The notes beneath the pieces were generated by a model that had not been told where the DNA came from, made no database searches, and saw nothing but the letters and a program-made list of their open reading frames with translations. The position numbers and the translations under genes are program-made. A stretch of DNA of 6,077 nucleotides from DATCRE01 sp035493595 (GTDB lineage Bacteria > Bacteroidota > Bacteroidia > Cytophagales > Cyclobacteriaceae): positions 1-6,077 of the forward strand of contig DATJHZ010000200.1 in assembly GCA_035493595.1 (NCBI GenBank), read 5' to 3'. This document shows, piece after piece, positions 1 to 6,077 of this stretch (positions are counted from its first letter, which is position 1; every line of letters starts with the position of its first letter).

Positions 1-275
1 CTGTAATTTTTTGCATCCAGTTTTAATAATTGAAATGGTATGGCAAAGAATTTTTCTCCAATACCTAAAAATCCACCTATTTCAATTACAACATATTCAA
101 TTTTTCCATTTTGCATATCGATCATGATATCCTTAATAGAACCAATCTTTTCATCATGATGATTATAAACTTTATCACCAATGATTGTGTTGGCTGTTAA
201 AAATCTTACAGGATTGTTTGGATGGGCGCCTGTATGATTCGTACCTGTTACATTGTCCTCATTAAATTTGCTCAT
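1..275 (-). CDS. PRC-barrel domain protein (C-terminus outside window)
   Basis: The start ATG is at 275-273 and 91 codons are visible before the left edge; the 3' end is missing. An in-frame TAA five codons upstream (290-288) excludes a longer N-terminus. After a hydrophilic, Asn/His-rich leader (residues 1-22) comes a PRC-barrel pattern: 'LTANTIIGDKVYN' (26-38), 'EKIGSIKDIMID' (42-53), 'GKIEYVVIEIGGFLGIGEK' (57-75) and 'FFAIPFQLLKL' (76-86). PRC-barrels are small beta-barrel modules found in RNA-processing, photosynthetic and, commonly in Bacteroidota, stress-associated proteins; the ligand here is unknown. There is no signal peptide or membrane segment in the visible part, so a cytoplasmic location is likely. 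The start lies 18 bases past the stop of the receiver gene on the same strand, so the two are probably co-transcribed. The family call is fairly sure; the role is not. Confidence 0.85.
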   Translation of the reverse strand, partial: MSKFNEDNVTGTNHTGAHPNNPVRFLTANTIIGDKVYNHHDEKIGSIKDIMIDMQNGKIEYVVIEIGGFLGIGEKFFAIPFQLLKLDAKNY

Positions 276-291
276 GGCTATGTTACTTTAG

Positions 292-320
292 TTTTAATAG
301 TTGTGGTTTTTAATAGTTGT
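292..320. repeat. Tandem repeat of 13 bases (16-base period) at the receiver gene's stop codon
   Basis: The 13-base word ttttaatagttgt occurs at 292-304 and again at 308-320, an offset of 16 bases. On the coding strand this reads ACAACTATTAAAA twice. The second copy supplies the TAA stop of the response regulator. Removing one 16-base unit would continue the frame as T-T-I-K-T-K-V-T and end at a TAG (281-279) two bases before the downstream ATG. It looks like a small slippage or duplication event, but chance cannot be excluded. Confidence 0.7.
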
Positions 321-653
321 ATCCATAATTTTCTGAAGCTCCTCAAATTGAAGAGGCTTTTGAAGGATACGAAAAGACGAATTGCAAGCTTTAGGAACAC
401 TCAGTGCACTAATCAGATTTAATTGTGCCTGGGGATGATTCATAATAATATAATCAGTCTTTCCCCAACCCAGACCATCAGGTAAATTGTTATCCAAGAA
501 AATAACATCCGGTTTCTCTTCTTCCAGCATCTTCATGCCTTGTGCAAGCGTATATGCTATATAAACGTCGTACATCTGGGTAGAGAAAAAGCTTTTCATA
601 AGAAAACCGAAGTCCTTTTCATCATCTATAACTAACATTTTTTTATTTCTCAT
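294..653 (-). CDS. Single-domain response regulator (REC only)
   Basis: This CheY-like receiver has no output domain. Numbering from the ATG at 653-651 gives 119 residues. The acidic pocket is D10-D11-E12 in 'MLVIDDEKDF', the phospho-acceptor is D54 in 'VIFLDNNLPDG', the switch residue is S82 in 'LISALS', and the conserved lysine is K99 in 'ILQKPL'. All catalytic positions are present, so it should accept phosphate. A GTG four codons earlier (665-663) is an alternative start giving 123 residues. I prefer the ATG because it places the usual short lead before the first beta strand and has a purine-rich GAAGAAG just upstream. Without an output domain it probably shuttles phosphate or acts by protein contact, for example with the kinase at 1832-3283; that link is inference. 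The PRC-barrel gene follows directly. A 16-base tandem duplication overlaps its 3' end and sets the present stop codon. Confidence 0.88.
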   Translation of the reverse strand: MRNKKMLVIDDEKDFGFLMKSFFSTQMYDVYIAYTLAQGMKMLEEEKPDVIFLDNNLPDGLGWGKTDYIIMNHPQAQLNLISALSVPKACNSSFRILQKPLQFEELQKIMDTTIKNHNY

Positions 654-665
654 AAGCTTCTTCAC

Positions 666-910
666 TTACTGAATAAAAAAACCTTGCCCAGACTCTAGTC
701 AATACGCATGACCAAACCTTTACCCACTAAAGACCAAATGCTATTTATGAATCTCTAATTGTAGAAACCATTCCACATTATTGCCTGAAATTAGTTTTTA
801 CTACTCAAACTTCAACACAATAGCACACCTTAGTAATGGCATAATGTTTTCATTAACTTTTAGAGTATAGAATGGTATTGAACAATTTTATTAACTAATT
901 CAAAAATTTT
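666..910. promoter_or_regulatory. Divergent intergenic region between leftward receiver/PRC genes and rightward membrane genes
   Basis: No coding sequence was found in these roughly 245 AT-rich bases. The region separates two divergently read transcription units and must hold both promoters. I found no convincing Bacteroidota-type promoter (TTG around -33 with TAnnTTTG around -7) on either strand. What can be seen is an imperfect sigma-54-like element on the + strand at 837-852, and a direct repeat GACCAAA at 710-716 and 732-738, 22 bases apart (about two helical turns). The repeat could be a binding site for a regulator, but it is short. Confidence 0.5.
837..852 (+). promoter_or_regulatory. 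Imperfect sigma-54 (-24/-12) promoter candidate
   Basis: The sequence TGGCATAatgtTTTCA compares with the consensus TGGCACRNNNNTTGCW. The GG of the -24 element and the spacing are right. The mismatches are T for C in the -24 box and, more seriously, TTTC instead of TTGC in the -12 box. If used, transcription would start near 863, about 48 bases before the ATG at 911. Its appeal comes mainly from the sigma-54 and activator genes nearby; on sequence alone it is weak. Confidence 0.28.
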
Positions 911-1057
911 ATGAGAAACATATTGTATATGATCGCTGTAATTCTAGTCATTGCCTGGCTTGTTGGTTTTTTTGCTTATGGTGCTTCAGGATTAATCCAC
1001 GCACTTCTGGTTATTGCTGTGATCTCAATTTTAATCACAATAATACAGGGGAAATAG
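911..1057 (+). CDS. Small lmo0937/DUF5670-type membrane protein
   Basis: This gene encodes 48 residues, beginning 'MRNILYMIAVILVIAWLVGF' and ending 'IQGK' at TAG. Two hydrophobic stretches (about residues 3-20 and 29-45) flank a glycine-containing turn 'FAYGASGLIH' (21-30), so it should form a helical hairpin in the inner membrane. Length, the N-terminal 'Y-IAVILVIAWLVGFF' pattern and the G-x-x-x-x-I-H turn match what I recall of the lmo0937 family (DUF5670). Members are short, have no known biochemical function, and often occur beside stress-related genes in Bacteroidota. The start ATG has no Shine-Dalgarno sequence, as is usual in this phylum. The beta-barrel gene follows after 69 bases on the same strand and may share its transcript. 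The family call is from memory of the pattern; the gene itself is well supported by its start, length and composition. Confidence 0.85.
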   Translation: MRNILYMIAVILVIAWLVGFFAYGASGLIHALLVIAVISILITIIQGK

Positions 1058-1126
1058 TAGAAGAAAAGTCTATTCAATTTCTTCAAAAGACTTAGCACTG
1101 TTTGATGTTAAATCAATCCATTAAAT

Positions 1127-1798
1127 ATGAAAACAACTAATTTTCTAAACGGTCAGACAATCATCTTAACGTTAGCTTTCATGATAGGCAGTGTTGTTGT
1201 TCAAGCTCAACAGCAACAAACTTCGGCTGAAACCGAAATGACTCCCAAGTTTGGTATTAAAGGTGGTCTTAACTTTGCAAATCTGTATATGGATAATGTA
1301 AAAGATGAACATATAAAGCTCGGTGGCAACATTGGCTTCTATGCCAAGTTGCCATTGGCTCAGGGGCTCTCCATTCAACCAGAGTTACTCTATAGCACCA
1401 AAGGTGCAAAGGTTAGTTACGACAACGTGTTTCAAGGTACTGGCGAATATCGTTTCAATCTGAATTATGTAGAAACACCTTTACTTATGGTTGTAAATCT
1501 TACCCGCAATTTTAGCTTAAGTGCAGGTGGCTATATTGCATATCTTACTTCCGCCAATATCAAGAGTGTTAAAAGTGATGGTACAGTAACAGGTGTAAAC
1601 AATCTCAACGCTGATGATTTTCGTCGCTTCGACAATGGCTTAATTGGTGGTGCCAGTGTAGACATTCAAAATTTTACTCTTGGGGCTCGTTATAGTTATG
1701 GTTTTCAAAAAATAGGTAAGTCAGGAAATTTATCCAAAGATTTTACTCAGAACTCTAAAAATAACGCTATCTCTATTTTCATTGGATTTGCATTTTAA
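1127..1798 (+). CDS. Outer-membrane beta-barrel protein (PorT-like family)
   Basis: This 223-residue protein has a Sec signal peptide: a hydrophobic core at about residues 11-25 and a likely signal peptidase I site after VQA (residue 27), followed by a Gln-rich start. The mature part opens with 'FGIKGGLNFANL' (42-53), the typical first strand of the Bacteroidota outer-membrane barrel family (OMP_b-brl_2, porT-like). Alternating strands follow: 'LSIQPELLYSTKGAKV', 'FNLNYVETPLLMVVNL', 'FSLSAGGYIAYL', 'FTLGARYSYGFQKIG'. It ends in an aromatic residue ('IFIGFAF'), as expected of a BAM-inserted barrel. The length suits an eight-stranded barrel. Such proteins are widespread and mostly of unknown substrate; a specific transport role cannot be read from sequence. 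It probably follows the small membrane gene on one transcript. The kinase gene converges on it, 33 bases away, with no clear terminator between. Confidence 0.9.
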   Translation: MKTTNFLNGQTIILTLAFMIGSVVVQAQQQQTSAETEMTPKFGIKGGLNFANLYMDNVKDEHIKLGGNIGFYAKLPLAQGLSIQPELLYSTKGAKVSYDNVFQGTGEYRFNLNYVETPLLMVVNLTRNFSLSAGGYIAYLTSANIKSVKSDGTVTGVNNLNADDFRRFDNGLIGGASVDIQNFTLGARYSYGFQKIGKSGNLSKDFTQNSKNNAISIFIGFAF

Positions 1799-1807
1799 AG
1801 GAGGTGA
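1796..1807 (+). other. Orphan perfect Shine-Dalgarno-like sequence at the barrel gene's stop
   Basis: The stop codon TAA runs directly into aggaggtga, giving TAAAGGAGGTGA, a near-complete complement of the 16S rRNA 3' end. No real gene follows on this strand: the next frame opening, a GTG at 1804, ends after five codons. It may be coincidence or affect ribosomes finishing the barrel gene. Confidence 0.35.
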
Positions 1808-1831
1808 ATCTTACTAAATAAAAACTAAATT

Positions 1832-3283
1832 TTAAAAAGCTTGAAATGAAAACTGAAAGCATGTGCCTTTCTGTAGCACAGATGATACTTCAATTTCAGC
1901 TTTATGTGACTGCATAATAGCAAAGGTTGCAGCAAGCCCCAACCCCATACCTTTCGGCTTCATAGTAAAGTAAGGTTCAAACAAACTCTTCGTAGCTTCA
2001 TTGCTCATACCACAACCATTATCCTGAATCAATACTTTATGAATGTTGGCATCAGAAACAATGGAAATTGAAATCTCACCTTCTTGCCCGATAGTAGTAG
2101 TGGCTTCTATGGCATTAATAATCACATTTAAAAAAGCTATTTTAAGTTTCTCTCTATCCGCCAAAACCTTTGCTTCTTTCTCAGGATAATCAAAATTCAA
2201 TTTGATTTTACTGAGCGCTATACGGTCTGCAGCCTTTTCCAACGTTTCTTTCATAATTGTTTGCAGCGCTGTTACCTTTAGCTTCATTTTGTAATACTGA
2301 TTCGAATCCATTAACTCATTGATGAGATCATTGATTCGTTTACTATTTCGCTCAATAACATTCAGAAACTCACGGTTACTTTCAGTAGCAGTGTTTTTTA
2401 GCAAGCCCAGTGACAATGTAATGTTATGAAGTGGATTTCTGATTTCATGGGCCAGTGTACGAATAACAAGACCTTTTTCTTCCAGCTTTTTTGATTGAAT
2501 TTTTATTTCTTCAATTTTATTTGCCAGTGAGATATCACGTATCATTCCCTGAACGTAGACGCTGCCCGTAGAATCTATCTCCATGGAGGTTGATAGAAGA
2601 CAATTCTTAATACTCTTATTCGAAGTGTGAAAAGAAACGCTAAAGTCTATGATTTCCTTATTTGTGGTTAGCATTTCAAACAACTCATCTTTTTCAACAA
2701 CGCTATACATCAAATCAAAAAGACTCACCTGTAGAAGTTCTTCTGTTCCATAGCCAAAAAGTTCAGTAGCGGCAACATTAACATCATACAATCTTAGATC
2801 CTGATTGGAAATAAATATCACATCTTTGCTCCGATCAAAAATTTTTCTAAACTTTCTTTCATTCGAGCGTGATTGTTCAAGATTAGTGGCGCGTTCCAGG
2901 GCATAGCGAATGCATCGTTCAAGTTTCTCACTTGTCAATTCTGATTTTATCAAGTAATCTGCCGCGCCTGAACGCATGGCTTCAATATCTACCTTGGGGT
3001 TACCCTGGCCAGTCAATAAGATTATAGGATCTTTACAATCGCGCTGTATAGCTTCCCGCAGTAAATCAATACCTGTTTTGGGGCCCAGGTAATAGTCAAT
3101 AAAATAAATATTGTAGGTAGAATTAAAAATTGCGGCACTGCCTTCATTGTAATCCCTACACCAGTCAATTTGAAACTCTCCACCTCGGATACCTGAAATT
3201 AAATCCCTGGTCAGCGCAAAATCATCTTCATCGTCATCAATAATGAGAATACGAATAAGAGAGACAGATGAAGATGGGTACAT
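1832..3283 (-). CDS. Soluble hybrid histidine kinase, REC-PAS-HisKA-HATPase
   Basis: The protein has 483 residues and no membrane segment or signal peptide, so it is a cytoplasmic kinase. Domains in order: receiver (about 9-130) with D16-D17-D18, phospho-acceptor D63, T91 and K113; a charged helical linker (about 115-145); PAS (about 146-256, with 'LFGYGTEELL' and a final 'GMIRDIS'); HisKA dimerisation domain with phospho-acceptor H279 in 'LAHEIRNPLHN'; HATPase with N-box 'FLNVIINAIEAT' (384-395), G1 'DNGCGM' (421-426), F-box 'FEPYFTMKPKG' (435-445), G2 'GMGLGL' (445-450) and a final 'GT' (473-474). All residues for autophosphorylation are present. An N-terminal receiver as input suggests control by another kinase's phosphate. 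It lies last in the cluster, 60 bases after the NtrC-type regulator, its likely target. The sensed signal is unknown. Confidence 0.93.
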   Translation of the reverse strand: MYPSSSVSLIRILIIDDDEDDFALTRDLISGIRGGEFQIDWCRDYNEGSAAIFNSTYNIYFIDYYLGPKTGIDLLREAIQRDCKDPIILLTGQGNPKVDIEAMRSGAADYLIKSELTSEKLERCIRYALERATNLEQSRSNERKFRKIFDRSKDVIFISNQDLRLYDVNVAATELFGYGTEELLQVSLFDLMYSVVEKDELFEMLTTNKEIIDFSVSFHTSNKSIKNCLLSTSMEIDSTGSVYVQGMIRDISLANKIEEIKIQSKKLEEKGLVIRTLAHEIRNPLHNITLSLGLLKNTATESNREFLNVIERNSKRINDLINELMDSNQYYKMKLKVTALQTIMKETLEKAADRIALSKIKLNFDYPEKEAKVLADREKLKIAFLNVIINAIEATTTIGQEGEISISIVSDANIHKVLIQDNGCGMSNEATKSLFEPYFTMKPKGMGLGLAATFAIMQSHKAEIEVSSVLQKGTCFQFSFQAF

Positions 3284-3306
3284 GTTAATAGTTTAAAATT
3301 CTATCC

Positions 3307-3318
3307 TGCCCCGGGGCA
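3307..3318. repeat. Perfect 12-bp GC palindrome between regulator and kinase genes
   Basis: TGCCCCGGGGCA is a perfect palindrome of which ten bases are G or C, inside a strongly AT-rich 60-base gap. There is no room for a proper hairpin loop and no T-run follows, so it is not an intrinsic terminator. It could be an operator for a dimeric regulator or part of the sigma-54-like element overlapping its right half. Confidence 0.6.
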
Positions 3319-3329
3319 CAAATTAAGCT
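3314..3329 (+). promoter_or_regulatory. Sigma-54-like element, antisense to the activator gene
   Basis: GGGCACAaattAAGCT matches the GG-N10-GC core of sigma-54 promoters with correct spacing (GG at 3315-3316, GC at 3327-3328), plus CAC after GG and the trailing T. The consensus T before GG and the TT before GC are not matched. It points away from the kinase gene into the 3' end of the NtrC-type gene, so a transcript would be antisense. It overlaps the GC palindrome. A chance match is quite possible. Confidence 0.2.
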
Positions 3330-3343
3330 TTCGTGTATATCTG

Positions 3344-4807
3344 CTATTTATTTTTCTCTTTGAGCAATTGATATTGATCCAACTTATTATAAAGTGTTTT
3401 CCGATCGACGTTCAACAACCTGGCTGCTTTAGATTTATTAAATTTCACTTTTTTAAGCGTGTTAAATATGAGTTCGTACTCAGCATCAATTACCACATCT
3501 TTTAAGGATGCCGCCGGAACTTCTTCCTCTACAGCTACATGCATTATTGGATTTTTTATCTCTATTTCTCTTTCCAAAGGAATAATACCAGCATCATCAA
3601 ATTGAAGTTTTGCGAAGTTTGAAATTTCAAATGGAAGTGTACGTGCTTCAACCCTGTCACCATCTGTCAATAAGGCTGCTCGTTTTATCACATTCTTTAA
3701 TTCACGCAGATTACCATACCACACATAATTTTGAAAAATATTTTCTACTTCACTCGTAAATCCTTTTATGTTTTTGTCTAATTCCTTATTTGTAAGTTTC
3801 AAAAAATACTGAGCAAATGTATTGATGTCTTCTTTTCGTTCTCGTAGCGGAGGAATAAAAATGGTAAACTCATTAAAGCGATGGTACAAATCCTCTCTGA
3901 ATTTAAACTTTGTTGTACCTTCACTATCCCACAACTTTTCATTGCTGGCAATAATAATGCGAACATCAAGCTCTGTAAATTTTGTACTTCCAACTTTATG
4001 CATCTTTCTTTCTTGCACCACGCGGAGCAGAGATACCTGAACATCATATTGCAGATTAGAAATCTCATCTAAAAAAATAGTACCGCCATTGGCCATTTCA
4101 AAGCTGCCTATCTTTTGGAAAATTGCACCCGTAAATGCACCCTTCTCATGACCAAATAACTCACTGCTGGCAAGTTCTTTCGACATTGCTCCGCAGTCAA
4201 TAGCGATAAAAGGTTTGTTCTTCCTTTTGCTGCGTTTGTGAATCTCCTGAGCAATTGCTTCTTTCCCACTACCTGTTTCTCCATATATGATCACACTGTA
4301 ATTGGTGGGAGCCACTCTTTTTATCTGTTCGAGAAGAGAATTGAATACTGGGCTTTCTCCAAAAATATATTGATCTGAAATAACTGTAGAACTCTTTTTT
4401 CCTTCAACTAATTCTGTTGAAGCATCCTGGTTAGATTCTGTTGTCTTGCCTAGTGCTTTGCGAATGGTGAGAAGTATCTCTTCCGGAAAAAGTGGTTTGG
4501 TAACATAATCAAAAGCTCCCATCTGCATTACCTGTACGGCCACTTTAATATCGCCGTAACCTGTAATAAAAATAACAGGCATGTTAGCATACATGATTTT
4601 TATCTTTGCCAGTAAGGCTACTCCATCTATATCGCCCAACTTAAAATCACAGAGAATAAGATTGGGTTCTTCTTTTTCAAGCATTGCCATGGCGCTTTTT
4701 CCATTGCTGGCCTCTAGCACCTGGTAATTAAATTTTTGAAGATATCTCGCCAACACCAGGCGCATATCATGATCATCGTCAATAACTAATATTTTTTGCA
4801 TTACCAT
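3344..4807 (-). CDS. NtrC-family sigma-54-dependent response regulator (REC-AAA+-Fis HTH)
   Basis: This 487-residue protein is of normal length for the family. The receiver (3-120) has D10-D11-D12, phospho-acceptor D54 ('LILCDFKLGD'), T82 and K104. After a linker (about 121-146) the AAA+ domain carries Walker A 'GETGSGKE' (176-183), the sigma-54 contact loop 'GAFTGA' (223-228), Walker B 'GGTIFLDE' (241-248), sensor I 'ASN' (287-289), arginine-finger region 'FREDLYHRFNE' (303-313) and sensor II 'YGNLREL' (364-370; usually PGNVREL). A Fis-type helix-turn-helix closes it (about 459-478, 'SKAARLLNVDRKTLYNKL'). Phosphorylation should drive assembly of the ATPase ring that opens sigma-54 promoter complexes. 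It sits 42 bases after the sigma-54 gene and before the kinase gene, so all three are probably one operon. ATG at 4807 is used; a second ATG two codons in is equally possible. Confidence 0.95.
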   Translation of the reverse strand: MVMQKILVIDDDHDMRLVLARYLQKFNYQVLEASNGKSAMAMLEKEEPNLILCDFKLGDIDGVALLAKIKIMYANMPVIFITGYGDIKVAVQVMQMGAFDYVTKPLFPEEILLTIRKALGKTTESNQDASTELVEGKKSSTVISDQYIFGESPVFNSLLEQIKRVAPTNYSVIIYGETGSGKEAIAQEIHKRSKRKNKPFIAIDCGAMSKELASSELFGHEKGAFTGAIFQKIGSFEMANGGTIFLDEISNLQYDVQVSLLRVVQERKMHKVGSTKFTELDVRIIIASNEKLWDSEGTTKFKFREDLYHRFNEFTIFIPPLRERKEDINTFAQYFLKLTNKELDKNIKGFTSEVENIFQNYVWYGNLRELKNVIKRAALLTDGDRVEARTLPFEISNFAKLQFDDAGIIPLEREIEIKNPIMHVAVEEEVPAASLKDVVIDAEYELIFNTLKKVKFNKSKAARLLNVDRKTLYNKLDQYQLLKEKNK

Positions 4808-4849
4808 ATTTGGTTAAACTTACAACCTCTTTCTTTCCGAATAATAAAT

Positions 4850-6077
4850 TCACGAACTCCACATAGCCCGTAGCTGTGCAGGAGGAATTCTTAACTGATC
4901 GCGATATTTGGCTACTGTCCGTCTTGCGAGATTAAAACCCATTTCTGATAATAGCGCTACGAGCTGATGATCAGAAAGTGGATTTTTTTTGTCTTCATTT
5001 CGCACTACTTCTTCCATCGCTGATTGAATGACGCGGTTACTGATATTTTCTCCTGATTTATTCTGTAATCCTTCTGAGAATAGTTCTTTTAAATGGATTA
5101 TTCCAAAATGTGTATCGGCATACTTGTTACATGTAATACGGGAAACCGTTGAAATGTCTGCGCCGATCCGATCGGCAACGTTTTTAAGAATCATCGGCTT
5201 TAAATAATGAATATCTCCATTCAGAAAATAATCATGCTGAAGTTCAACTATGGCTCGTATAACTTTTTGCATAGTCTCTTCGCGCTGCTTAATGGCATCA
5301 ACAAACCATCGGGCTGAGTTGAGTTTGCTCTTCAAATACTGATTACTATTGTCACTATGACCACTTTTTAAAGTCCCGACTGGTATAGATTGATTGATGA
5401 AGAGTGATGAGGAGCGTTGACGATAAAGGGAAATTTCAAAAATATCTCTGGCACAGCGAACGATAAAATCGGGAATAACAGTGGCATGCGTGCTTGTTGA
5501 ATCTGTTTCCGTAATGGGTTTAGACTTGCATGTTCTGATTAATTGCAAAACAATTTGAAATTCGTCTTCATCAATCTGAAGAAGCTTAGCTATACTTTCT
5601 GTGTTTTTAAAAGAGAAACTATCGATATGATTTTCAAGCAAACAAATCGCCTTTTTAACATCAGGACGTTTTGCGTTCATTTTTTGTAATTGAAATATGA
5701 GAAATTCCTTAATGGTAAAACAACCTACACCTCCAGGTTCAAGTTCCTTTACAACGGATCTGATCTTTTCCAGCGAACTCAATTCAATAACAGAATATTT
5801 TTTAAAAGAATAATCGTCAGCCAGCACATCCAGGGATTGCTCCAACAGACCACATTCATTCACAGAATCAATAAGATAAAAAGCTAGATCAAGTTCAGTC
5901 TCTGTTTTAAAAATGATTGCTGCTTGTTCCTTTAGGTCATAACGAAAGTCGTATCGTTCTGAAATAGGACGTTGAGGTAAATCATGATCGGATAAATAAT
6001 TATTGTATTCGAGTTTGTAATCGGGTATATCATCATAACGATATTCTTCTTCATCCTGGTAATCCTGAATGTTATTC
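4850..6077 (-). CDS. rpoN: RNA polymerase sigma-54 factor, divergent RpoN (N-terminus outside window)
   Basis: The frame stays open to the right edge, so 408 residues are visible and the N-terminal activator-interacting region I is missing. A GTG at 5863 is internal, since homology continues upstream of it. Numbering from the first complete codon: acidic, Tyr-rich region II (1-30, with 'DDIPDYKLEYNNY'); core-binding domain (about 45-210); 'ARWFVDAIKQREETM' (255-269); the DNA-binding HTH 'STVSRITCNKY' (309-319) with 'FGIIHLKELFSEG' (324-336); and the RpoN box 'ARRTVAKYRD' (384-393, DNA 4898-4927), which reads the -24 element. Compared with the Bacteroidota RpoN I recall, several conserved positions differ: 'EPGGVGCFTIKEF' for the usual DPxGVGARxLxEC, and 'NECGLL' for DENGYL. 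It may be a paralogue dedicated to the activator and kinase that follow. A run of eight A (4983-4990) is a possible slippage site, but the frame is intact. Confidence 0.9.
   Translation of the reverse strand, partial: NNIQDYQDEEEYRYDDIPDYKLEYNNYLSDHDLPQRPISERYDFRYDLKEQAAIIFKTETELDLAFYLIDSVNECGLLEQSLDVLADDYSFKKYSVIELSSLEKIRSVVKELEPGGVGCFTIKEFLIFQLQKMNAKRPDVKKAICLLENHIDSFSFKNTESIAKLLQIDEDEFQIVLQLIRTCKSKPITETDSTSTHATVIPDFIVRCARDIFEISLYRQRSSSLFINQSIPVGTLKSGHSDNSNQYLKSKLNSARWFVDAIKQREETMQKVIRAIVELQHDYFLNGDIHYLKPMILKNVADRIGADISTVSRITCNKYADTHFGIIHLKELFSEGLQNKSGENISNRVIQSAMEEVVRNEDKKNPLSDHQLVALLSEMGFNLARRTVAKYRDQLRIPPAQLRAMWSS

Noticed and set aside
222..422. Rightward open frame of 66 codons at the receiver/PRC junction
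   Set aside because: It runs antisense across two genes with recognisable domains and its product shows no family features.
690..699. GACT-CT-AGTC dyad upstream of the receiver gene as an operator
   Set aside because: A 4-bp half-site is expected often by chance and is not repeated nearby.
1066..1093. Inverted repeat AAGTCT / AGACTT after the small membrane protein gene, as a possible terminator
   Set aside because: The stem is only 6 bp with a 16-base loop, is AT-rich, and has no T-run after it. Readthrough into the barrel gene is more likely.
1799..1831. Bidirectional terminator between the convergent barrel and kinase genes
   Set aside because: There are only 33 bases, AT-rich, with no GC-containing stem that I can find.
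3799..4072. Open frames on both strands overlapping the AAA+ part of the NtrC-type gene
   Set aside because: They lie inside a well-supported gene with intact AAA+ motifs, show no recognisable domain, and have no upstream signals.
5861..5863. GTG as the true start of the sigma-54 gene
   Set aside because: The frame continues open upstream for 71 codons to the window edge and includes the acidic 'DDIPDYKLEYNNY' region typical of Bacteroidota RpoN.

Overview
The window looks like chromosomal DNA of a member of the Bacteroidota (Cytophagales or Chitinophagales type). The DNA is AT-rich, most genes lack a Shine-Dalgarno sequence, the outer-membrane barrel protein is of the Bacteroidota 'PorT-like' type, and the sigma-54 factor has the acidic, tyrosine-rich N-terminal segment I associate with that phylum. 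This placement rests on recalled family features, not on a database search.

Layout. At the left edge, reading leftward, lie a single-domain response regulator (294-653) and, 18 bases beyond it, a PRC-barrel protein cut by the window edge (1-275). A gene-free region of about 250 bases separates them from two rightward genes: a 48-residue two-helix membrane protein of the lmo0937/DUF5670 type (911-1057, easily missed because it is so short) and a secreted outer-membrane beta-barrel protein (1127-1798). The rest is a leftward cluster that reads, in transcription order, sigma-54 factor (right edge to 4850, N-terminus outside the window), NtrC-type sigma-54 activator (4807-3344) and soluble REC-PAS histidine kinase (3283-1832). 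The cluster ends convergently against the barrel gene.

How it may work. The kinase could phosphorylate the NtrC-type regulator, whose AAA+ domain keeps the GAFTGA loop that contacts sigma-54. The adjacent gene supplies a sigma-54 protein that looks divergent at several normally conserved positions although its RpoN box is intact. This suggests a self-contained signalling and sigma-factor module. One imperfect sigma-54-like promoter precedes the small membrane protein and barrel genes. Envelope or osmotic stress is a plausible theme (PRC-barrel, lmo0937-type and barrel proteins) but is inference. The stand-alone receiver and the kinase's own N-terminal receiver point to a phosphorelay with several receivers.

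No RNA genes, mobile elements, CRISPR arrays or convincing intrinsic terminators were seen.
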